From assembly GCA_018402305.1 (NCBI GenBank), contig JAGYJE010000003.1, forward strand, positions 124,001-188,000: DNA of 64,000 nt, read 5' to 3'. The position numbers and the translations under genes are program-made. The notes beneath the pieces were generated by a model. It worked only from the letters and a program-made list of their open reading frames with translations. It did no database searches and had not been told where the DNA came from. Shown in pieces: positions 9,201 through 15,894 of this stretch (position 1 is the first letter of the stretch; every line of letters starts with the position of its first letter). This stretch comes from Puniceicoccaceae bacterium. Lineage in GTDB: Bacteria; Verrucomicrobiota; Verrucomicrobiia; Opitutales; Coraliomargaritaceae.

Positions 9201-9466
9201 AAGGTTCAGAATTTGTTTTCGTCCGCCGTCAGGCGTCTGCGGCGCACAGCGAGCAACGCATTCAGGTCAGCCGCGACCTCGAAGAATGGAGCGATCACAG
9301 CGTGCCGGCGACCGCTTCCGGGCCGTTCACCATCACCGAACTGCCCGACCGGCCCGGTTACGAGGAAGTCTGCTTCGCGGTGCCCGCAGGCTACGAGGCA
9401 CGGCTCTTCGCGCGCTTGCAAATTTCAGGTTCCTGGCTGAGTGCCGCTTACATCCCGGTTGAATGA
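6281..9466 (+). CDS. Secreted LamG-like / endonuclease-exonuclease-phosphatase (EEP) fusion protein
   Basis: Large exported protein of 1061 residues. Start at 6281 (MGLYSKLAAL) is 2 bases after the previous stop; a signal segment ends ALAGAAE. Domains in order: the operon-specific module (about 45-315, with GGVTAWEGRDGAGN and GMSHQRRDAGQ), a LamG-like domain (about 330-540), a PKD-like stretch with QIDWGDGMRS (about 575-650), an EEP hydrolase domain (about 659-910) and a tail with the calcium-type motif DPDGDGIINLFEY near 945. The EEP domain shows RAITYNVWSG, SLQELPG, ALGDFNANSRDDRDY, YRIDYVLVD and TSDHLPVIGD, matching the metal-binding Asn/Glu, Asp/Asn and terminal Asp-His residues. EEP enzymes cut phosphodiesters (nucleases, sphingomyelinases, phosphoinositide phosphatases). 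In this operon, a phosphonate ester is an attractive substrate, but that is inference. Confidence 0.85.
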   Translation: MGLYSKLAALPPCGGERLFCLRGRLRRLGLGVLCLVPALAGAAESIFAGLPDLSDAARSQLLIAFDARTGVATDADGGVTAWEGRDGAGNTLLTAERLGQGPAGNITRVAGDSRLRFTESAVSESSFLYADLQELPQFSGGRFTIFWQGFYSGANPQADGTLGRYAFNIGIRGPGDDSGQARGMSHQRRDAGQVVGVFPGSGRTYRGESIAAFNDTPTVWTTVFDYVGDQPYGQHFFSAVSADGSRSELGVAQPDAPTVEYQRYPGHLYLGAWNDGVSSSAGSGGFSFIGEMGALLIFEGLLSPADTARVEAWLAGRSATVTEAERPEPVGLWEFSDGAQPLAATRGADLTALGATPPQAAGVTDSWSLYPLSETGVIQGLPGSGEGLRVANPIGANGGGARTNQYTLVFDLLATPDRIWRALFRTDESAFDGDIYQLSEAGDLLGTARIGWSRSLFQRGSWQRVAITVDADEADRITAYVDGHLAGIQSAGGRDSRWSLNPQNFDLFAHPEGLNGSVYVSAVAVYDRPLTAYEVAQLGGPGARLLAPAVEGVLPVAAASGPVPSSAVAGEPVEVSASALAFEAASVQLQIDWGDGMRSAWSPMQAPETAVDFDHVYVGATDHTIRARARDRDGRLSGWTPLGTIAVRHEPTPPNAGFVRAITYNVWSGFSGMETVNLAAGWLRAQNPDIVSLQELPGISEDELATLALAWGHPHAMKNGGVGITSRYPITDRKIHADGYTRRVVHGRTGGFDVFAFHKVFGDWRDVLADAERIQPIIQAAIDDGRPVIALGDFNANSRDDRDYLDNQAPLIAALPSFRIDGDRFVYDIMDRFFEAGLVDATTTPAPENSTFPSLIRPTHRPEAYRDSVSYRIDYVLVDAATAGQTAIHYPKDPILQRTSDHLPVIGDILRADAVFPADYLSWNEDFPELQLRHPQSDPDGDGIINLFEYILGGDPMQPGTAQAPRLAGIDSAEGSEFVFVRRQASAAHSEQRIQVSRDLEEWSDHSVPATASGPFTITELPDRPGYEEVCFAVPAGYEARLFARLQISGSWLSAAYIPVE

Positions 9467-11172
9467 ACGTCGTCTCATCAAAACGTCGCTACTTTCCCAG
9501 AAGTGTCCCGCCGACACCGGTCGCCAGGGCGGGGGTCCAGCCGCTGATGGTATTCCGCGCCAAGGTCCACACCATGGACCCAGCGATGCCTATGGCAGAG
9601 GCCTTTTGTCTGCGCGACGGCCGCTTCACCGCAGTCGGCAGCAACGCCGAGATGTTGCTCCAGCACGAAGATGACATGATGGTGATCGACGCCCGCGGGC
9701 AGACCATCGTGCCGGGCTTCATTGATGCGCACATGCATCCCGACCCCACCTATCCGGCGGAGTCCCCGCACTGCATCCTCGACCTCGGGCCGGATCAGGT
9801 GACGAGTCGCGAGGCCCTGATCGAAGTATTGAGTGCCAAGGCAGCTCAGACGCCACCGGGAGAGTGGATCCGCGGCTTCCGTTACAACGACCGCCTGCTC
9901 GGGGGGCACCCCACGCGCGAGCTTCTCGACCGCGTCAGTCGGGAGCATCCCATTCTGTTGACGCACTCCAGCTACCATGTCTTCGCGGTCAACAGCTACG
10001 CTCTGGGAAAAGCAGGCATCGCCGCGCCCGAGCGCGACCCCCAGGGCGGGCGTTTTGATCGTGAGCCGGACGGTCATCCCAATGGCGTGCTGCGCGAGCC
10101 CGCCTGCCGCGACCGCGTGCTGCGCGGGAACGTGCCCTTCCCGAGTGCTTCCCCGGCCGAGGAATCCGCGGCCTACCGCTGCACCTTCGACCGCTTCGCC
10201 GCGCGGGGCATCACCAGTCTGGCCGATGCCGCCTACGAGGTGGGCAAACACGAGCTCTACGAGCGCTTGGCCAAAGACGGCGGTCTCCCCCTGCGGATCA
10301 ACTGCATGTTTCGGGAGGCGACCCTCGACTCCAAGATCGCCCAGGGCGAAGCGACCGGCGACGGCGACGAATTTCTAAAACTCGGCGCCATGAAAGTTTT
10401 TCACGGGAATTCTCTGACGGGGCACACCTGTTGGTTGTCCGAGCCCTACGCAGACCGGGAGGGCTACTTCGGCATGCCCCCCGAGCGCAGTCAGGAGGCA
10501 CTCGATGCGCTCATCCTGCGCGCGCACCGCGCCGGCTTCCAAATCGCCGTGCATGCCAACGGAGACCGCGAGATCGCCATGGTGGTGGCGGCCTTCGAGG
10601 CCGCGCTGGCGGCAGCGCCCCGCGCGAACCACCGCCACCGCATCGAGCACGCCAGCGTGATGACCGCGCTGCTCCTTCGCCGAATTCGGGAACTCGAACT
10701 CGTCCTGGCCCCGCATTCCTACCTCTACGAGCACGGCGAAGCGATGGAGCCCTATGGGGAAGCCCGCTACCCGTGGCTGCACCCGAATCGCAAAGCGCTC
10801 GATGCCGGCATCGTAGTGGCGGGAAACTCCGACTACCCGATCAGCGCGGCGGACCCGCTCCTGCGCATGAAAAGTTTGACCACCCGGCGCTCGGCGGCCG
10901 GCACGGTCTATGGCCCCGACGAGAGTTTGACGAATCAAGAGGCCCTGCGCGCCTTCACACTCGATGCCGCCTATGCGCAGTTTGAGGAGGACCGCAAGGG
11001 CTCCATTACGGCGGGCAAGCTGGCTGACTTCGTGGTTCTCTCGGAGGACCCGCTGACCTGTCTGCCCGAGCAACTCGATCAAATCCAGGTGCTGAGCACC
11101 TTCGTCGGCGGGCGGCAAGTCCACCCGAAAAAGCCCACCAATCCACACGATTCCTTCAGTTTATGCTCATAA
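9463..11172 (+). CDS. YtcJ-like metal-dependent amidohydrolase
   Basis: Predicted 569-residue hydrolase of the amidohydrolase superfamily (Amidohydro_3/YtcJ group), acting on an amide or similar bond of unknown substrate. Visible motifs are the metal-binding GFIDAHMHP near residue 90, GAMKVFHGNSLTG (position of the bridging lysine), FQIAVHANGDREIA near 363, HRIEHASVM near 393 and VAGNSDYPIS near 456; the C-terminus GSITAGKLADFVVLSEDPL is the usual composite-domain ending. Its start overlaps the EEP gene stop in an ATGA arrangement and its end overlaps the next gene by 10 bases, so it is translationally coupled in the phosphonate operon. The N-terminal 25 residues are non-conserved and not a convincing signal peptide. 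A role in deacylating an N-acylated AEP is possible but unproven. Confidence 0.85.
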   Translation: MNVVSSKRRYFPRSVPPTPVARAGVQPLMVFRAKVHTMDPAMPMAEAFCLRDGRFTAVGSNAEMLLQHEDDMMVIDARGQTIVPGFIDAHMHPDPTYPAESPHCILDLGPDQVTSREALIEVLSAKAAQTPPGEWIRGFRYNDRLLGGHPTRELLDRVSREHPILLTHSSYHVFAVNSYALGKAGIAAPERDPQGGRFDREPDGHPNGVLREPACRDRVLRGNVPFPSASPAEESAAYRCTFDRFAARGITSLADAAYEVGKHELYERLAKDGGLPLRINCMFREATLDSKIAQGEATGDGDEFLKLGAMKVFHGNSLTGHTCWLSEPYADREGYFGMPPERSQEALDALILRAHRAGFQIAVHANGDREIAMVVAAFEAALAAAPRANHRHRIEHASVMTALLLRRIRELELVLAPHSYLYEHGEAMEPYGEARYPWLHPNRKALDAGIVVAGNSDYPISAADPLLRMKSLTTRRSAAGTVYGPDESLTNQEALRAFTLDAAYAQFEEDRKGSITAGKLADFVVLSEDPLTCLPEQLDQIQVLSTFVGGRQVHPKKPTNPHDSFSLCS

Positions 11173-11909
11173 ATCCCACACCCTACCGCCTCGCCGTTTT
11201 CGACATGGCGGGCACCACGGTCACCGACCGGCACGAAGTCGAGGCCGCCTTCAAAAAGGCCTGCCTTGCTTCAGGGCTGGCCGACGTTTCGGATGCCCGC
11301 ATCCGTGCCCTGCAAGGCTACTCGAAAAAAGCGGTCTTCCGGCTCCTTTGGAGCGAGCGGCACAAAGACGAGGCCGAGGCCGTCGAATCCGCGGCGACCA
11401 CTTCCTACGAGTGCTTCAAAGAAGTGCTTGAAGCGCACTATGCGGCGCACCCGGTCACCCCGACCGAGGGGGCCGAGGCCTGCTTTGCCTTTCTTCGGGA
11501 CCGGGGCATTCAGATCGCGCTAACGACCGGATTTTACCGCCGCGTGACCGACCTCTTGCTCGATCAGTTGGGTTGGTTGGACGGCCTGGATGAGCGCCGC
11601 ATCGGGACCGGTGAAGACCGCATCATCGACTTCTCGGTGAGCGGCGAGGAAGTGCCCGAAGGGCGGCCCGCGCCCGACATGATTTTTCGCTCCATGGCGG
11701 TGCTCGGTGTCGAGGATGCGGCTCAGGTGCTCAACTTCGGCGACACGCCCGTGGATATCCAGTCCGGCCGCAACGCCGCCTGTGGACAGGTCATCGCCCT
11801 GACCAACGGGACGCACACCCGCGAGGAGCTGGAAGGGAAGGGGGCGGATGTGCTGCTTCCCACCCTGGCCGATTTCCCCGCGCTCTTTAAAACCTGGGAG
11901 TCCGCATGA
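11163..11909 (+). CDS. Phosphonatase-like HAD hydrolase
   Basis: HAD-superfamily enzyme of 248 residues in the phosphonatase-like group. Motif I is FDMAGTTV at residues 13-20, where PhnX has DxAGTT; motif II is ALTTGFYRR near 120; motif III/IV are GRPAPDMIF and LNFGDTPVDIQSG. In canonical PhnX a lysine in an MGLxK-type segment of the cap forms the Schiff base with phosphonoacetaldehyde. Here the equivalent LQGYSKKAVF keeps a lysine, but the nearby Met and His of PhnX appear replaced, by eye alignment. It sits between the amidohydrolase (10-base overlap) and the substrate-binding lipoprotein (4-base overlap). With PhnW in the same operon, cleavage of phosphonoacetaldehyde to acetaldehyde and phosphate is the expected role, though the family member could have a related substrate. 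Confidence 0.85.
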   Translation: MLINPTPYRLAVFDMAGTTVTDRHEVEAAFKKACLASGLADVSDARIRALQGYSKKAVFRLLWSERHKDEAEAVESAATTSYECFKEVLEAHYAAHPVTPTEGAEACFAFLRDRGIQIALTTGFYRRVTDLLLDQLGWLDGLDERRIGTGEDRIIDFSVSGEEVPEGRPAPDMIFRSMAVLGVEDAAQVLNFGDTPVDIQSGRNAACGQVIALTNGTHTREELEGKGADVLLPTLADFPALFKTWESA

Positions 11910-12952
11910 AGCATGCATCGATCCAACCACCCCGGGCTGCCGCCCGCCTTGCCGTGCTCGGTCTGCTCACCGCCCTCGCGCTCCTGCTGAGCGGTTGCGG
12001 GGGCGGGGATGACCGTGAGTCAATCGTTGTCTACACGGCCCTTGAGCCCGATGAATGGCCGCGGATGATTGAGAAATTCAACGAACACCACCCCGACGTC
12101 GAGGTCCGGGTGCTGCGCGACTCGACTGAGATCATCGCCTCCCGCTTTCTCAACGAGCGGAACAATCCTCAGGCCGATGTCATCTGGGGCCTGGCGCTCT
12201 CCCGGGTGGCTTTCTTCAAATCCGAGGGGCTGTTGGCACCACTCGGTGGGGTCGATACCAGCCACCTGCGGGCGCGCTTTTTGGACCCCGAGGCGACGCC
12301 CTACTGGGCGGGCCTGAGCGTGTGGATGAGCGCGATCATCGTCAACGCCATCGAGCTCGAAGGGCAGGGTCTGGCGATGCCGCATTCCATGGCCGATCTG
12401 ATTCGCCCCGAATACAAGGGCAAAATCGCCATGCCGGATCCCAACTCCTCGGGCACTGGCTACATGTTTGTCAATGCCATCCTCCAGCAAATGGGCGAGG
12501 CGGACGGGTGGGCCCATCTGGAGGCGCTCGATCGGAACATCCTGCGCTACACCCACTCCGGTGCCCGGCCCACCAGCATGGCGGCGCGGGGCGAAGTGCC
12601 GATCGGGCTTTCCTTCGGTGCCTGGGGCTTCCGGCACGTCGCGGCCGGGGACCCGGTGAAAGTCATCTTCCCCGCCGAGGGCTCCGGCTGGGATATGAAC
12701 TCGGTCGCCCTCGTGCAAAAGGATACTATTCAGCCCGGTGCGAGGAAGTTTCTTGAATGGACGCTCACGCAGGAGGCCATGGAGCACTACGCGAAGACCT
12801 ATCCCGTGGTGGCCGACCAGCGCGTGACCGAGATTCCCAACGGCTACCCCGAGGATCCCGAAGCGCAAATGATCGAAAACGACTTCACCTGGCTGGGCGC
12901 AAACAAAGACCGGATCCTCGACACCTTTCGAACACGCCTGTCCGCCGACTAG
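11906..12952 (+). CDS. ABC transporter substrate-binding lipoprotein, AEP type
   Basis: Envelope lipoprotein of 348 residues that would capture the phosphonate for import. The signal peptide ends in a lipobox LLSGC with Cys31. The body starts SIVVYTALEPDEWPRMIEKF and includes NPQADVIWGLALS and PNSSGTGYMFVNAILQQMG, typical of the iron(III)/2-aminoethylphosphonate (PhnS-like) periplasmic-binding group. It overlaps the HAD gene by 4 bases and is followed 11 bases later by the ATPase. The substrate is inferred from the neighbouring AEP transaminase; by sequence alone the family also includes ferric-ion binders. Confidence 0.85.
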   Translation: MKHASIQPPRAAARLAVLGLLTALALLLSGCGGGDDRESIVVYTALEPDEWPRMIEKFNEHHPDVEVRVLRDSTEIIASRFLNERNNPQADVIWGLALSRVAFFKSEGLLAPLGGVDTSHLRARFLDPEATPYWAGLSVWMSAIIVNAIELEGQGLAMPHSMADLIRPEYKGKIAMPDPNSSGTGYMFVNAILQQMGEADGWAHLEALDRNILRYTHSGARPTSMAARGEVPIGLSFGAWGFRHVAAGDPVKVIFPAEGSGWDMNSVALVQKDTIQPGARKFLEWTLTQEAMEHYAKTYPVVADQRVTEIPNGYPEDPEAQMIENDFTWLGANKDRILDTFRTRLSAD

Positions 12953-12963
12953 TTCCGCACCGC

Positions 12964-14061
12964 ATGAAACTGGAATCCGGCAGCGACGGCATCACTCTAG
13001 CGGAGGTCTCCAAGTCCTTCGGGTCGACGCGTGTTTTGGAGGATCTGGACCTGGTTTTTCCGAAGGGCGATTTCTGCACCCTGCTCGGGCCCTCCGGTTG
13101 CGGGAAGACGACGCTGCTGCGCCTCATCGCCGGTCTCGAAAATCTGGATACGGGGCGGATCGCGTTTTTTGGCCGCGACGTCAGTCGGCTACCGGTGGCC
13201 CAGCGCAACTGCTCCATCCTTTTCCAGTCCTACGCGCTCTTCCCCAATCTAACGGTGGCGGCCAACGTCGGCTACGGCCTGCGGGCACGAGGCGTCCCGC
13301 GGGCCGAAGCGCATAAAAAAGTGGGCGACCTGCTTGCGCTGGTGGGGCTGGGTGGCTACGAGCAGCGCTTGCCGGCGCAGCTCTCGGGCGGTCAACAGCA
13401 ACGGGTGGCCCTGGCCCGGGCGCTGGCTGTGGAGCCCGAGGTGCTGCTCCTCGACGAGCCCTTTTCCGCCCTCGACGCCCAGGTCCGGCTCCACCTGCGC
13501 ACAGAAGTTCGACGGCTGCAAAAGCGCCTCGGCGTGACCACCGTGATGGTGACCCACGATCAGGATGAAGCGCTCTCGGTCTCCGACCGGATTTTTCTGC
13601 TGCTCGACGGCCGGGTGCGCCAAAGCGGCAGCCCGCAGGAAATCTACGAGCACCCCGTCGATGCCTTTGCCGCCGACTTTATCGGCACGGCTAACTGGCT
13701 GCGCGGCTGGCACCCTTGCGCGGACGGGCGCTTCACCAAGGGCGACCACTCGCTACGGGTGGCAACTCCGGAGGCCGTCCCTGAAGGCCCTGTGGCGCTG
13801 ATGGTCCGGCCCGAGTCCTTTCGAATCGTGAAGGCAGGCGAGGAAAGCGGGGAGGGGCTACCCGCCCAAATAGAATTGATCGAATACCGCGGCGCAACCG
13901 AGCGGGTGGTGGCCCGAATCGACGGTGCCGACGCGGATGACGGCGACGGCGGTGAGGTGCAGATCGACCGGGCGCAGTCCGATGAAGTCATTGCCGTGGG
14001 CGACCGCGTGCGCCTGATTCCCGACCCCGCGAGCATCCGTATTTTTTCCGAGCAAAGATGA
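12964..14061 (+). CDS. ABC transporter ATP-binding protein, AEP type
   Basis: Cytoplasmic ATPase of 365 residues powering the importer. Walker A LGPSGCGKTT is at 41-50, the signature LSGGQQQRVALARAL starts near 140, Walker B is VLLLDEPFSALDA, and the switch histidine is in MVTHDQDEA. The C-terminal region from about residue 280 (VALMVRPESFRIVK) is a TOBE-type domain as in PhnT/PotA-like ATPases. The ATG at 12964 was chosen because sequence upstream overlaps the binding-protein gene; the next gene overlaps its end by 4 bases. Confidence 0.9.
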   Translation: MKLESGSDGITLAEVSKSFGSTRVLEDLDLVFPKGDFCTLLGPSGCGKTTLLRLIAGLENLDTGRIAFFGRDVSRLPVAQRNCSILFQSYALFPNLTVAANVGYGLRARGVPRAEAHKKVGDLLALVGLGGYEQRLPAQLSGGQQQRVALARALAVEPEVLLLDEPFSALDAQVRLHLRTEVRRLQKRLGVTTVMVTHDQDEALSVSDRIFLLLDGRVRQSGSPQEIYEHPVDAFAADFIGTANWLRGWHPCADGRFTKGDHSLRVATPEAVPEGPVALMVRPESFRIVKAGEESGEGLPAQIELIEYRGATERVVARIDGADADDGDGGEVQIDRAQSDEVIAVGDRVRLIPDPASIRIFSEQR

Positions 14062-15848
14062 GCGAGCGTGGACAGAGAGGGTTGTTGTGGGACCGCGGCG
14101 AGCGTATCGAGGCCAGCGTGCTGTGGGTGCTCTTCGCGTTCATGGGCATTTTCCTGCTCCTGCCGCTCTTCGTCCTGCTCCTGCAGGGGTTCTTCAGTCC
14201 GCAGGATGGTGCCTGGACGGGGTTTTCGCAGCATGTGCAAATGCTCTCGGATCCCCGCATGCTGGGGATTTTGCTCAACTCGTTGGGAGTGGCGCTCGTC
14301 TCGGCCCTGCTTTCAACCAGCGCGGCCTTTTTGTTCGCCTATGGACTCGGGCGCACGCAGATGGCGGGGATTCGGTTCTTTCGCTACATCGCCATGCTTC
14401 CGCTCTACGCGCCGACCATGCTGTTCGGCATCTCCGTGATTGTTCTCTTCGGCTCGCAGGGGCTCCTGAGCAGCGGGGTGCTGCCGGGCCTGCCCACTTT
14501 CGATGCGCCGACCCACGGGCCGGTGGGGATCATTGCCGCCCTATCGCTCTTTTGCCTGCCGCCCGCGCTGATCATTCTCACGAGTGCCATGCGCCAGTCC
14601 GACGCCCGCCTCTACGAGGCCTCCGAGAGCCTGGGTGCCGGGCCCGTGCGCACCTTTTTCGCTGTGACCCTGCCGACTTTGAAATTCGGTTTGATCAGCG
14701 CGTTCTCGTTGACCTTCATTTTGGCCTTCACCGATGTGGGCATTCCGCTGCTCCTGCCCTCGCGTGATTTCACGCTGCTCTCGGTCGAGATCTACCAGCA
14801 GGTGGTCAATCGCAACAACAACGCCATGGGGGCGACCATCGCGCTGGTCCTGCTCATGCCCGCCTTTCTCGCCTTCGGTGCGGACCAGTTGGCCAAGCGG
14901 CGGCAGCACGCCGCGCTCTCGGCCAAGGCCGTGCCCTACCGCGCCAAGCCCAACCCGCTCCGCGACCGCTTGTATTTCATCTTCTGCGCCGGCCTCTCCA
15001 CCCTTCTCATCGTCTTCATTCTGACCCCCGCCTTCGTCGTCTTTGTCGATACCTGGCCCGCCTCGCTCTTCAACCGCGAGCAGCTCGCGGCCTTTCGCGG
15101 GGTCGAGCCCTCGGAGGTCAAAATGTTCAGCCTGCGGCACTTTTCGGCAGGGGGCACCGGGCAGGCCGGATCGCCTTATCAGACCAGCCTGTGGATGGCT
15201 CTGGGCACCTCCCTGATCGGCACGGTGCTGGTCTTCTGCACCGCCTGGGTGGTGGAGCGCTCCCAGCGGCTGCCGCAAATGAGGCGCGGGCTGCAACTAC
15301 TCGCGACCCTGCCACCGGCCGTGCCGGGTCTCATCCTCGGCTTGGGCTACCTGCTCTTTTTTGTCCAACGGGAGGTGTTCGGCCTGCCCAACCCCTTGCA
15401 TGCCTTGCACGGCACGCTGCTGCTTTTGATCCTGTGCAATCTGGTCCATTATTTCGGGATCGGCTATCTCACCGTGACCACGGCCCTGCGCCAGATTGAT
15501 CGGGAGTTTGAAACCGTCTCGCGGGCCCTGGGGGCATCGCGCGGCACGCTCATCCGCCGGGTCATTCTCCCCGTGCTTGCACCCACCCTGGCGGAGGTCG
15601 CGCTCTTCTTTTTTGTCAGCACGATGGCCGGGGTCTCCGCCATGCTCTTTCTGCGGACCCCCGAGTTCACCCCGGCCACGGTCGCCATCATCAGCCTGGA
15701 GCACGAGGGCCAAACCCAGGCCGCGGCTGTTTTTGCCCTGCTCATCGTGCTGACGAATATCGCCGCCCGTCTGCTCTACGATCTGGTCGTGCGGGCGACC
15801 GCTGCGCTCCGCCTGCAGTCGCGCGAGGGCGTCCCTGCGCCCGCCTGA
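14058..15848 (+). CDS. ABC transporter permease, two fused permease domains, AEP type
   Basis: Inner-membrane permease of 596 residues with about twelve hydrophobic segments, equal to two MetI-like domains fused in one chain, as in the PhnU/PhnV-like and ferric-iron (FbpB) permeases. The two EAA-loop motifs are visible: EASESLGAGPVRTFFAVTLP near residue 187 and SRALGASRGTLIRRVILPVL near 489. Each is the docking site for one ATPase subunit. It overlaps the ATPase gene in an ATGA junction. The following gene starts 46 bases later, the longest gap inside the operon except at the ends. Confidence 0.9.
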   Translation: MSERGQRGLLWDRGERIEASVLWVLFAFMGIFLLLPLFVLLLQGFFSPQDGAWTGFSQHVQMLSDPRMLGILLNSLGVALVSALLSTSAAFLFAYGLGRTQMAGIRFFRYIAMLPLYAPTMLFGISVIVLFGSQGLLSSGVLPGLPTFDAPTHGPVGIIAALSLFCLPPALIILTSAMRQSDARLYEASESLGAGPVRTFFAVTLPTLKFGLISAFSLTFILAFTDVGIPLLLPSRDFTLLSVEIYQQVVNRNNNAMGATIALVLLMPAFLAFGADQLAKRRQHAALSAKAVPYRAKPNPLRDRLYFIFCAGLSTLLIVFILTPAFVVFVDTWPASLFNREQLAAFRGVEPSEVKMFSLRHFSAGGTGQAGSPYQTSLWMALGTSLIGTVLVFCTAWVVERSQRLPQMRRGLQLLATLPPAVPGLILGLGYLLFFVQREVFGLPNPLHALHGTLLLLILCNLVHYFGIGYLTVTTALRQIDREFETVSRALGASRGTLIRRVILPVLAPTLAEVALFFFVSTMAGVSAMLFLRTPEFTPATVAIISLEHEGQTQAAAVFALLIVLTNIAARLLYDLVVRATAALRLQSREGVPAPA

Positions 15849-15894
15849 ACTCTTTCAACTCAAGGCAATCCGAACCCGAAACCAGGTTAAAACC

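Noticed and set aside
10375-11148. Minus-strand frame of 257 residues inside the amidohydrolase
   Set aside because: Antisense shadow; no signal or family match.
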